Source: Roseovarius atlanticus (lineage in GTDB: Bacteria > Pseudomonadota > Alphaproteobacteria > Rhodobacterales > Rhodobacteraceae). From it: a DNA stretch of 64,000 nucleotides. A model generated the notes under the pieces. The model saw only the letters and a list, made by a program, of their open reading frames with translations. It was not told where the DNA came from and searched no databases. Location of the stretch: assembly GCF_001441615.1 (NCBI RefSeq), contig NZ_LAXJ01000003.1, positions 310,001-374,000 on the forward strand, in the 5' to 3' direction. A program made the position numbers and the translations under genes. Shown in pieces: positions 1 through 6,812 of this stretch (its first letter is position 1; each line of letters starts with the position of its first letter).

Positions 1-1
1 G

Positions 2-217
2 TGGTACGACTCGATTCCCGAGGAAAGCCGCCCGGTGAAGGATCAGCCGTTCTATCACCTTTTGGCCGAGAATGAGCAGACCTATTACGTGGCCTATGTG
101 AGCGAACAGAACCTGATCGCCGATTATTCGGGCGAACCGGTGGGACATCCGGATATCCCCGACCTCTTTGGCCCGTTCGAGGACGGGCAGTACCCGCTTC
201 ATTTCCAACTGAATTGA
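2..217 (+). CDS. hspQ: Heat shock protein HspQ / hemimethylated-DNA-binding YccV-like protein, 5' end missing
   Basis: The frame is open from the first bases of the window and ends at TGA 215-217, so only the C-terminal part (about 71 residues) is present. Visible family marks are the run QPFYHLLAENE, then YVAYVSEQNL, then SGEPVGHP, which is the conserved core of HspQ (YccV-like domain). In Escherichia coli the family binds hemimethylated DNA and modulates Lon-dependent proteolysis. The internal GTG at 35 is not a real start, because conserved residues (WYDSIPEESRPV) precede it in frame. The true start lies upstream of the window. Confidence 0.9.
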   Translation, partial: WYDSIPEESRPVKDQPFYHLLAENEQTYYVAYVSEQNLIADYSGEPVGHPDIPDLFGPFEDGQYPLHFQLN

Positions 218-256
218 GATCGGGGCGCCTTGGAGCGCCCGCGACCTTTGGCGGTT

Positions 257-1834
257 TCAGTACCCCAGCGCGCAACCGTCCTTGCGCGGGTCCGAGCCAC
301 CTTCGAGCACACCGCTTTCCTTGATCTCGATGGCCTGAGCGCCGCCGATCGCCTCGTCGGGTTCGACCACGTTGTGGCCCATCTCCGCCAACTGCTGGTG
401 CACGCCCGGCGCATAGCCGGTCTCGACCTTCAACTCGCCCGCGTCGGGGAAACACCGCGGCGCGTCGATCGCCTCTTGCGGGGAAAGGCCGAAGTCGCGC
501 AGGTTCGAAACGAACCGGGCGTGGCCGTTGGACTGGTACGCGCCGCCCATGACGCCAAAGGGCATGGTGACGCGGCCCTGCTCGCGCAACATGCCGGGGA
601 TGATCGTGTGCATCGGGCGCTTGCCGCCGGCCAGTTCATTGGGGTGGCCGTCTTCGAGCGTGAAGCCGGCGCCGCGGTTTTGCAGCAGGATGCCGAATTT
701 TTCCGACGCGATGCCCGAACCGAAGCCGTGGAAGATGGAATAGATCAGCGACACCGCCATGCGGTCGCGGTCGACCACGGTGATATAGATCGTGTCGCGG
801 TGCACGGCCTCGCTGAGCGTGGTGGCCGACGGCATGGCCTTTTTCGGGTCGATCAGCGCGGCGAGCGCGCGGGCGGTGTCCATCGACAGCATGTGATCCA
901 GCCGCGCCGTGTGGTCGGGATCGGCGAGAAAGCGGTTGCGGGCGTCGTAGGCCAGCTTGGTCGCCTCGGCCTCGATATGGGCGCGCTGGGCGCCGAATGG
1001 GTCCATCGCCGCGATGTCGAACTGGGCCAGGATGTTGAGCAGCAGGATCGCCGTGGCGCCCTGGCCGTTGGGCGGATGCTCGACCAGGTCGATGCCGGCA
1101 TAGCTGCCGCTGATGGGGTCGGTGGCGTTGCAGGCGGTGGCGGCGAAATCGTCGGCCGTGTGGACACCGCCCAACTCGGTCAGCGCGGCGAGCATGTCGT
1201 CGGCCACTTCGCCTTTGTAGAACGCGTCGCGCCCGTCGCGGGCGATGCGGCGCAGCACCTCGGCCTGGCCGGGGCTGCGGAAGAGTGCGCCTTGTTGCAG
1301 AGGCTGGCCGCCATTCGAATAGTGGGTGAGGCCGTGCCCTTGCAGGCATTCGGCGGCACTGGGCCAGTCATTGGCGACGCGCGGCGCGACCGGCACGCCT
1401 TCGTCGGCATAGTGGATGGCCGGGGCGAGCAGCGCATCGAGCCCCAGCTTGCCGTGGGTGTCCGACAAGTGGCAGAAGGCGTCGATGGCACCGGGAATGG
1501 TGACCGCCTCGGGGCCGTGCAGGGGCACGGTGTCGAGGCCGCGGGCACGCAGGTCGGCGGCGCTGGCGGCGGCGGGGGCGCGCCCCGAACCGTTGAGCGC
1601 GTGGATGTCATCGCTGCCGGGCTGGGTAAACAGAACGAAGCAGTCGCCGCCGATCCCGGTCATCTGCGGTTCGCAGATACCCAGAAGCACCGCGCCGGCG
1701 ATGGCTGCGTCCATGGCGTTGCCGCCGCGTTTCAGGATGTCGATGGCGGCTTGCGCGGCCAGAGGGTGCGAGGTTGCGCACATGCCGTTGCTGGCCAGGA
1801 CGGCCGAGCGGCCGGGGCGTTGGAAATCGCGCAT
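257..1834 (-). CDS. Gamma-glutamyltransferase-family Ntn hydrolase (GGT-like, possibly not a true GGT)
   Basis: 525 aa, near the usual size of self-cleaving gamma-glutamyltransferase proenzymes. The N-terminal block with GGNAMDAA and MTGIGGDCF is typical. The predicted autoprocessing nucleophile is Thr348 in the run RDTIYITVVD, which would begin the small subunit. Residues that bind substrate in E. coli GGT differ: by alignment from Thr391, the Thr409 position is Ser and Asn411 is Phe, and the oxyanion Ser-Ser pair is His-Thr (KRPMHTI). The later GVMGG motif resembles GGT-like amidohydrolases such as the oxamate amidohydrolase group, so the substrate is open. ATG 1834 is preferred over an upstream in-frame start because GGAG lies six bases before it. 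No obvious signal peptide is seen. Confidence 0.85.
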   Translation of the reverse strand: MRDFQRPGRSAVLASNGMCATSHPLAAQAAIDILKRGGNAMDAAIAGAVLLGICEPQMTGIGGDCFVLFTQPGSDDIHALNGSGRAPAAASAADLRARGLDTVPLHGPEAVTIPGAIDAFCHLSDTHGKLGLDALLAPAIHYADEGVPVAPRVANDWPSAAECLQGHGLTHYSNGGQPLQQGALFRSPGQAEVLRRIARDGRDAFYKGEVADDMLAALTELGGVHTADDFAATACNATDPISGSYAGIDLVEHPPNGQGATAILLLNILAQFDIAAMDPFGAQRAHIEAEATKLAYDARNRFLADPDHTARLDHMLSMDTARALAALIDPKKAMPSATTLSEAVHRDTIYITVVDRDRMAVSLIYSIFHGFGSGIASEKFGILLQNRGAGFTLEDGHPNELAGGKRPMHTIIPGMLREQGRVTMPFGVMGGAYQSNGHARFVSNLRDFGLSPQEAIDAPRCFPDAGELKVETGYAPGVHQQLAEMGHNVVEPDEAIGGAQAIEIKESGVLEGGSDPRKDGCALGY

Positions 1835-2037
1835 GAAAGCTCCGGTGATTGGTGGTTTTTCGGCCACTTTAAGGAGTGCGCAGGGAAATGCCAATCGGGG
1901 GAAAGAAGTACCTCGACGCCGCGCACTGGGTGGGGGCTGTTAAACGCGGCGCCGAGGGAAGCCATATGCAGCTACAGGATCGTTTATCCCCACCCATTGG
2001 GGCGGCGTTGGGATGGGAATAGGGCAATTCGGTGACG

Positions 2038-2505
2038 TCAGCGATTTTCCCGGAGGGGTTTGCGCGGAAAGGTCATGCACAATGTGTTTTTTCCTGCGTG
2101 ACGGGTATAGCTCAGGTCGGCGCACAGCTTTCGGATGAGGTGCCATCCGAACCCGCCTTCGGGCAGCTCGGCGCGGGCGCCGGAACTGTCCGGCAGATGA
2201 CCCGCAGGCAGGGTGTTGCCGGGCATGGGGCGGCCCGAATCACACAGGGTGACCAGAACGCCGTCGGTCAGCAGGTCGGTCACCATGTGCACCTGACCGC
2301 GGCTGAGTCCGGCATAAGCGTGTTCGGTGATGTTGTTGAGCGCCTCACTGACGGCGAGCGTTATCGACCCGCGCTGGTCGCGGCAGATCCCGGCGTGGTC
2401 GAGCGCCGTGCCGAGCGCCTCGACCATGGCACGCACCTCAAGCTCTGTCGCGGGGGCAGAGAGCGCGAGCAGCGGGTCGGGCGCAGAGGGGGCGGTGGCG
2501 GCCAC
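2038..2505 (-). CDS. RsbW-type anti-sigma factor / serine kinase (HATPase_c_2)
   Basis: 155 aa with a single GHKL ATPase domain. Visible are the N-box-like AVSEALNNITEHAY, the DSGRPMP loop and the GGFGWHLIRKL segment, matching RsbW/SpoIIAB-like kinases. These phosphorylate an STAS antagonist and usually bind a sigma factor or another output. The start is a GTG nine bases after the stop of the STAS gene, so the pair is translationally linked. No sigma factor or PP2C phosphatase gene is adjacent, so the output of the switch is unknown. Confidence 0.85.
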   Translation of the reverse strand: MAATAPSAPDPLLALSAPATELEVRAMVEALGTALDHAGICRDQRGSITLAVSEALNNITEHAYAGLSRGQVHMVTDLLTDGVLVTLCDSGRPMPGNTLPAGHLPDSSGARAELPEGGFGWHLIRKLCADLSYTRHAGKNTLCMTFPRKPLRENR

Positions 2506-2514
2506 GGGCCCGGA

Positions 2515-2853
2515 TCAGCCCGCCGCGCGTTGCAGCGCCGTGGCCATGTCGGAATGGATGACGAAGATCGAATCCATGCGCGTCAGCCGGAAAACCTTGG
2601 CCACGTCCGGGGTCAGCCCGGCCAGGTCCAGCCGCCGCCCGTCGCCCAGCTGTTTCATCGAGGCGACGATGGCGCCAAGGCCGCTGGAATCGACGAAAGC
2701 CACGCCGGAGAGGTCGAGCAGCACATGCGCAGGGCCGTCTTCGGTGAGGGCGCGCATTTCATCCTTGAACCGGATGGCCGACGCGGCGTCGATGCGGTTG
2801 TCTTCGACGGTGATAACGTTGATGTTGTTGTGAGTGGCGCAGGTGAGTTGCAT
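2515..2853 (-). CDS. STAS-domain anti-sigma factor antagonist (RsbV/SpoIIAA-like)
   Basis: 112 aa, a single STAS domain. The loop DLSGVAFVDSSGLGAI carries the phosphorylatable serine (Ser56 or Ser57). The start at 2853 is chosen because GGAGG lies four bases upstream; an in-frame start 33 bases earlier lacks this. It is the first gene of a two-gene unit with the kinase at 2038-2505. Phosphorylation by the kinase would release it from the complex, as in the classical partner switch. The target pathway cannot be read from the window. Confidence 0.88.
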   Translation of the reverse strand: MQLTCATHNNINVITVEDNRIDAASAIRFKDEMRALTEDGPAHVLLDLSGVAFVDSSGLGAIVASMKQLGDGRRLDLAGLTPDVAKVFRLTRMDSIFVIHSDMATALQRAAG

Positions 2854-2972
2854 GATGCCTCCGGACAGGGGGGAAGTTGCGTGCATCCTAGGCGCTATTC
2901 CTTACCAAACCGTTTTTCCCGATCGGAGGAACGGGCCGGTGTAGCGCAGGCAGACATGAAAGGATGAAGGCC

Positions 2973-4145
2973 ATGAAAGACGTTGTGATCGCAGGCGCGG
3001 CACGCACCCCGATGGGCGGCTTCCAGGGGGATTTCGACGGGGTCGAGGCCAGCATACTGGGCGGCGCGGCGATTGCCGCGGCGCTGAAGGATGCGGGCGC
3101 AACCACCGTGGGCGAGCTGTTGATGGGCTGCGTGCTGCCGGCGGGCCAGGGCCAGGCCCCGGCGCGGCAGGCGGGGTTCAAGGCGGGGCTGGGCGAAGAC
3201 GTGCCGGCGACGACGCTGAACAAGATGTGCGGCTCGGGCATGAAGGCGGCGATGATCGGGTTCGACCAGATCGCGCTGGGCCATACCGACACGATGGTGA
3301 CGGGCGGCATGGAGAGCATGTCGAACGCGCCGTACCTGTTGCCGAAGATGCGCGGCGGGGCGCGGATCGGGCATGGGCAGGTGATCGACCACATGTTCCT
3401 GGACGGGCTGGAGGACGCCTATGACAAAGGCCGTCTGATGGGCACCTTCGCCGAGGATTGCGCCGAGAAATACCAGTTCACCCGCGAGGCGCAGGATGCC
3501 TATGCCATAGGCTCGCTGGAAGGGGCGCTGGAGGCGCAGAAATCGGGTGCGTTCGCGGGCGAGATCGCGCCGGTGACGCTGGAGACGCGCAAGGGCACGG
3601 TGGTGGTCGAGACGGACGAGCAGCCTGGCAAGGCGCGGCCCGAGAAGATCCCGCAGCTGAAGCCCGCCTTCCGCGAGGGCGGGACGGTGACGGCGGCCAA
3701 TTCAAGCTCGATCAGCGACGGGGCGGCGGCCCTGGTGCTGGCCTCGCACGAGGCGGCCGAGGCGCAGGGTCTGAAGGTGCGGGCGCGGATTCTGGGCCAT
3801 GCCAGCCACGCGCAGGCGCCGGGATGGTTCACCACGGCGCCGGTGCCCGCGGCGCAGAAGCTGCTGGAGCGGATCGGCTGGGACAAGGATGATGTGGACC
3901 TGTGGGAGGTGAACGAGGCCTTTGCCGTGGTGCCCATGGCGTTCATGCACGAGATGGGCCTGCCGCGCGAGAAGGTGAACGTACATGGCGGGGCCTGTGC
4001 GCTGGGCCATCCTATCGGGGCCAGTGGCGCGCGGATCATGGTGACGTTGCTGAACGCGTTGGAGAAACGCGACCTCAAGCGCGGTGTCGCGGCGATCTGC
4101 ATCGGCGGGGGCGAAGGTACGGCCATAGCGATCGAGCGGGTCTGA
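2973..4145 (+). CDS. Acetyl-CoA C-acetyltransferase / thiolase
   Basis: 390 aa, the normal thiolase length. Catalytic residues are visible: Cys86 in LNKMCGSGMK, the His of [14 protein letters not shown], and the C-terminal Cys of AAICIGGGEGT. The NEAFAVVPMAF segment is typical of thiolases. It condenses or cleaves acetoacetyl-CoA and related 3-ketoacyl-CoAs. ATG 2973 is preferred over ATG 2964 because AAAGGA is properly spaced before it. It is a different enzyme from the PhaA-like thiolase at 34921, which stands in the pha cluster. It may act in degradation of amino acids or ketone bodies, but nothing adjacent fixes the substrate. Confidence 0.9.
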   Translation: MKDVVIAGAARTPMGGFQGDFDGVEASILGGAAIAAALKDAGATTVGELLMGCVLPAGQGQAPARQAGFKAGLGEDVPATTLNKMCGSGMKAAMIGFDQIALGHTDTMVTGGMESMSNAPYLLPKMRGGARIGHGQVIDHMFLDGLEDAYDKGRLMGTFAEDCAEKYQFTREAQDAYAIGSLEGALEAQKSGAFAGEIAPVTLETRKGTVVVETDEQPGKARPEKIPQLKPAFREGGTVTAANSSSISDGAAALVLASHEAAEAQGLKVRARILGHASHAQAPGWFTTAPVPAAQKLLERIGWDKDDVDLWEVNEAFAVVPMAFMHEMGLPREKVNVHGGACALGHPIGASGARIMVTLLNALEKRDLKRGVAAICIGGGEGTAIAIERV

Positions 4146-4149
4146 GGCG

Positions 4150-4199
4150 CAAATCTTTTGGGAAAAGATTTGCCAAGAGTTTTCATGAAAACTCTTGGC
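4150..4199. repeat. Two adjacent perfect hairpins between thiolase and msrC
   Basis: Just after the thiolase stop there are two perfect inverted repeats back to back. The first has a 10-bp stem (4150-4159 with 4163-4172) and a GGG loop. The second has a 12-bp stem (4172-4183 with 4188-4199) around CATG, which makes it a continuous 28-base palindrome. They share base 4172. There is no U-tract, so they are not classical terminators. They could be a mobile REP-like element, an mRNA stabiliser or a protein-binding site. Confidence 0.8.
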
Positions 4200-4213
4200 G
4201 TGGGAGGTGCGTG

Positions 4214-4669
4214 ATGCGTGCGGATTATAATGACCTGTCCAAGACCATCGGGGCGCTGACCGAGGGCGAGACCGATGAGGTCGCCCTGATGGCGACGGTG
4301 GTGTGCGAGTTGCATCATGCGGATGATCGTTTCGACTGGACCGGTTTCTACCGGGTGACGGCGCCGGAGCTGTTGAAGATCGGGCCGTACCAGGGCGGGC
4401 ACGGCTGTTTGCAGATCCCGTTTTCACGTGGGGTCTGCGGGGCGGCGGCGCGCACGGGCGCGGTGCAGCTGGTGGACGATGTGGACAGTTTCGACGGGCA
4501 TATCGCCTGTGCCAGTTCCACCCGGTCGGAGATTGTGCTGCCGGTATGGGACGGGCAAGATCGTTTGCTGGGTGTGCTGGATATCGACAGCGACCGGCCG
4601 GCCGCGTTCGACGCGGCGGATGCCGACGGGTTGGGCGCGATTCTGAAGATGGTGTTCGGGCGGTTGTAG
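4214..4669 (+). CDS. msrC: Free methionine-(R)-sulfoxide reductase (GAF domain, MsrC type)
   Basis: 151 aa, one GAF domain. All three redox cysteines of the free-Met-R-SO reductase family are in place: Cys65 (GGHGCLQIPF), Cys75 (SRGVCGAA) and Cys99 (GHIACAS). The SEIVLPV and GVLDIDSD segments complete the family signature. It reduces free methionine-R-sulfoxide in the cytoplasm using thioredoxin. The ATG at 4214 follows a strong GGAGG. It lies 68 bases after the thiolase, separated by the double hairpin at 4150-4199. Confidence 0.93.
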   Translation: MRADYNDLSKTIGALTEGETDEVALMATVVCELHHADDRFDWTGFYRVTAPELLKIGPYQGGHGCLQIPFSRGVCGAAARTGAVQLVDDVDSFDGHIACASSTRSEIVLPVWDGQDRLLGVLDIDSDRPAAFDAADADGLGAILKMVFGRL

Positions 4670-4711
4670 AGATTTACCGACGCGCGGTGCGGGTGTTGAG
4701 GCCTCCGGCGG

Positions 4712-4732
4712 GAGTATTTCCGGAACAGTGAA
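4712..4732 (+). repeat. Short intergenic repeat, copy 1
   Basis: A 21-base stretch starting GAGTATTT and ending GAACAGTGAA. A second copy is at 16285-16305, with 18 of 21 positions identical. Both lie in intergenic DNA. The function is unknown; a dispersed intergenic motif typical of this bacterial group is my guess. Confidence 0.55.
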
Positions 4733-4791
4733 ATTTTGATTGATTTTTTCACGCGACTCGCGCAGCGTGAAAATTGATCGAAGAATTTCAC
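4728..4791. promoter_or_regulatory. Alternating GTGAAA / TTTCAC half-site array, candidate operator
   Basis: Four half-sites in alternating orientation begin at 4728 (GTGAAA), 4747 (TTTCAC), 4767 (GTGAAA) and 4786 (TTTCAC), spaced 19, 20 and 19 bases, close to two DNA turns. The central pair extends to a 9-bp inverted repeat (4746-4754 with 4765-4773). The array ends 15 bases before the proposed start of the HTH-cupin gene, which suggests autoregulation and control of the genes downstream. The first half-site overlaps the dispersed repeat at 4712-4732, so the last three are the firmer evidence. Confidence 0.6.
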
Positions 4792-4805
4792 GGGAAGAGT
4801 GCCCT

Positions 4806-5378
4806 TTGGAACAGAGCCAGATCTCTGCCATGCGCAGCCTCGGGGCCGATCTGCGGGCCTTGCGCAAGGCGCGGGGGTTGACTTTGAGCGATATGGCGCA
4901 GGCGTTGGGCCGGTCGGTGGGCTGGCTGAGCCAGGTGGAGCGGGACCTGTCCGAACCGTCGATTTCCGACCTGCGGGCGATTGCGGGCGCGTTCGACGTG
5001 CCGATGTCGTTCCTGTTCGCCCATGCCAGCGCCCCTGCGGAAGAGCAGGGCATAATCGTGCGCGAGGGGTCGCGGCGGCGGATGGGGTCGAGCGAGGAAG
5101 GGCTGATCGAGGAACTGTTGTCGCCTGACCTGAGCGACGATTTCGAGGTGATCCACTCGACGTTCCGGCCCGGATCGAAGATGCAGCGCCCTGCCACGCG
5201 ACCGACGCAGGAGGTGGGCTACGTGGTGTCCGGCCGGCTGGACCTGAGCATCGGCGGGCGCGATTTTACCGTGGGGCGGGGGGACAGTTTTCGCATCCGG
5301 CATGAGACCTATGCCTGGGCCAACCCTTATGACGCGCCCTGCGTTGCGATCTGGGTGATCGCGCCGCCGGTGTATTGA
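4806..5378 (+). CDS. XRE-family HTH regulator with C-terminal cupin domain
   Basis: 190 aa from the TTG at 4806, which follows GGAAGAG. An ATG at 4740 is in frame but would put the operator-like array inside the coding region. Residues about 10-65 form an HTH_3 domain (LRALRKARGLTLSDMAQALG, then GWLSQVERDLSEPS). Residues about 110-185 form a cupin_2 sensor (QEVGYVVSGRLDLSIGGRDF, then GDSFRI). Proteins with this layout often control amine or amino-acid catabolism. It heads the co-directional genes for N-methylglycine metabolism and is the obvious candidate regulator. Confidence 0.88.
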   Translation: MEQSQISAMRSLGADLRALRKARGLTLSDMAQALGRSVGWLSQVERDLSEPSISDLRAIAGAFDVPMSFLFAHASAPAEEQGIIVREGSRRRMGSSEEGLIEELLSPDLSDDFEVIHSTFRPGSKMQRPATRPTQEVGYVVSGRLDLSIGGRDFTVGRGDSFRIRHETYAWANPYDAPCVAIWVIAPPVY

Positions 5379-5388
5379 GGTGGGTGGC

Positions 5389-6009
5389 ATGAGCCTGGAG
5401 GGTTGGACCGTTTTCGCGCTCTTCTGGGTGGTGTTCGTGACCACGCCGGGGCCGAACGCGGTCAACTGCATCACCAACGGGATGACGATCGGGTTCCGTC
5501 GCAGCCTGTGGGGGGTGGCGGCGATCCTGACGCAGGCGGCGCTGTTCCTGACCTTGTCGGCGGCGGGGGTGACGGCGCTGATCGCCGCCTCGCCGCAAGC
5601 GTTCCAGGTGGCGAAATTCATCGGGGCCGGGTTTCTGATCTATCTCGGGATACGGGGCTGGATCATGGCGCGGGGTCGCGTTGTCGTGGCCGCGCCGGAC
5701 GGGCGCAGCATCTACTGGCGGGCCTTTGCCATCGCCACGATCAACCCCAAGAGCGTGGCGGGATACCTGGCGGCGTTCAGCCAGTTCGTGCAGCCGGACG
5801 TACCGATCTGGAGCCAGATGTGGGTGATCTTTCCCACGGCCCTGAGCCTGACCGCGCTGAGCTACATCGGATATACGGCGCTGGGCGCGGGGCTGGGCCG
5901 GGCGGCGCTGGGGGCGGTGTTCAACGTGTGGCTGCGCCGGGGGCTGGCGGCGTGTTTCGTGATCTACGGCGTGCTGCTGGGCGCGGCCTCGACCCCGGGG
6001 AGGGCATGA
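5389..6009 (+). CDS. LysE/RhtB-family translocator (first of two)
   Basis: 206 aa, about six membrane segments, starting with the typical FVTTPGPNAVNCITNGM block (residues about 15-35). The family exports amino acids or small metabolites. ATG 5389 follows GAGGTGGG; a GTG at 5380 is less likely. It begins 10 bases after the HTH-cupin gene and ends one base before the next ATG, so it is in the same operon. A second LysE member lies at 9816-10442. The substrate is unknown; glycine, sarcosine or another product of betaine breakdown is a guess from context. Confidence 0.9.
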   Translation: MSLEGWTVFALFWVVFVTTPGPNAVNCITNGMTIGFRRSLWGVAAILTQAALFLTLSAAGVTALIAASPQAFQVAKFIGAGFLIYLGIRGWIMARGRVVVAAPDGRSIYWRAFAIATINPKSVAGYLAAFSQFVQPDVPIWSQMWVIFPTALSLTALSYIGYTALGAGLGRAALGAVFNVWLRRGLAACFVIYGVLLGAASTPGRA

Positions 6010-6010
6010 G

Positions 6011-6412
6011 ATGATCCGGGGGGCCTGTTTGTGCGGGGCGGTGGCGTTCCGGTTGGAGGGCAAGGTGCGGGACATCCTGGGGTGCCATTGCGGGCAGTGC
6101 CGCAAGCAGTCGGGGTTTTACTGGGCGGCGACCTCGGTGGCGGACGACGGCCTGGTGATGGAGCGCGACAAGGGGCTGGCGTGGTTCCAGTCCAGCGACA
6201 CGGCGCGGCGAGGATTCTGCAGGATTTGCGGGTCCGGCCTGTTCTGGAAGCCGGAAGATGCGCCGCGCACGGTGGTTGCCGCCGCATCGCTGGAGCCGGA
6301 GCATGGGCTGAAGATGACGGCGCATGTCTTTCTGGAGGACAAGGGCGATTATTACGAAATCGGCGACGGGCTGCCGCAATTCGCGCGGTTCAGTGGAGGT
6401 GAGAATGCTTGA
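6011..6412 (+). CDS. GFA / CENP-V-like zinc protein (first of a tandem pair)
   Basis: 133 aa. The Gfa zinc ligands are present: CLC (Cys6, Cys8), CHCGQC (Cys25, Cys27, Cys30) and a later CRICGS. The family includes the proposed S-(hydroxymethyl)glutathione synthase Gfa, but many members have no proven activity. It lies between a LysE exporter and an N-methylglycine dehydrogenase. Since those dehydrogenases release one-carbon units, a role in formaldehyde handling is plausible but inferred. The next gene is a clear paralogue that shares the CHCGQCRKQSG block and the DKGDYYEI block near the C-terminus. Confidence 0.9.
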   Translation: MIRGACLCGAVAFRLEGKVRDILGCHCGQCRKQSGFYWAATSVADDGLVMERDKGLAWFQSSDTARRGFCRICGSGLFWKPEDAPRTVVAAASLEPEHGLKMTAHVFLEDKGDYYEIGDGLPQFARFSGGENA

Positions 6413-6773
6413 GGGAAGTTGTTTGTGCGGGAATATCTGCTTCAGCGTGACGGGCGCGCCGGAGGGTGTGTCGGCCTGCCATTGCGGGCAGTGCCGCAAG
6501 CAATCGGGGCATGTGTGGTCGTCGGCCTTCGTGCCGGAGACGGACCTGGAGATCACCGGCGCGGTGACGTGGTACGAGGCGACGCCGCAGGCCAAACGCG
6601 GGTTCTGCGCGACCTGCGGGGCGTTCCTGTTCTGGAAAGCACATGACGAGGACACGATGAGCTTTGCCCTGGGGGCGCTGGACGGACCCACGGGGCTGCG
6701 GCTGGAGAAGCATATCTTTACCGCCGACAAGGGGGATTACTACGAAATCGCGGACGGAGTTCCGCAGAAATGA
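6405..6773 (+). CDS. GFA / CENP-V-like zinc protein (second of a tandem pair)
   Basis: 122 aa, starting at ATG 6405 inside the end of the preceding gene (8-base overlap) after GGAGGTGA. It carries CLCGN, CHCGQCRK and CATCGA, so the two zinc sites are complete. It looks like a tandem duplicate of 6011-6412 that has diverged in the middle. The overlap implies coupled translation and possibly a stoichiometric pair. Function as for its neighbour: Gfa-like, activity unproven. Confidence 0.9.
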   Translation: MLEGSCLCGNICFSVTGAPEGVSACHCGQCRKQSGHVWSSAFVPETDLEITGAVTWYEATPQAKRGFCATCGAFLFWKAHDEDTMSFALGALDGPTGLRLEKHIFTADKGDYYEIADGVPQK

Positions 6774-6812
6774 TCGGGCCGCTTGATGGCCTTCGACCGG
6801 GGAGAGATGGAA

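Noticed and set aside
230..2035. A 601-codon open frame on the plus strand opposite the GGT-like gene
   Set aside because: It is the antisense of a clear enzyme gene; its translation is Arg/Gly/Val-rich with no domain, as expected of high-GC shadow frames.
4740..4805. N-terminal extension of the HTH-cupin protein from ATG 4740
   Set aside because: No ribosome-binding site at that ATG, a non-conserved basic extension, and it would contain the operator-like array; TTG 4806 has GGAAGAG.
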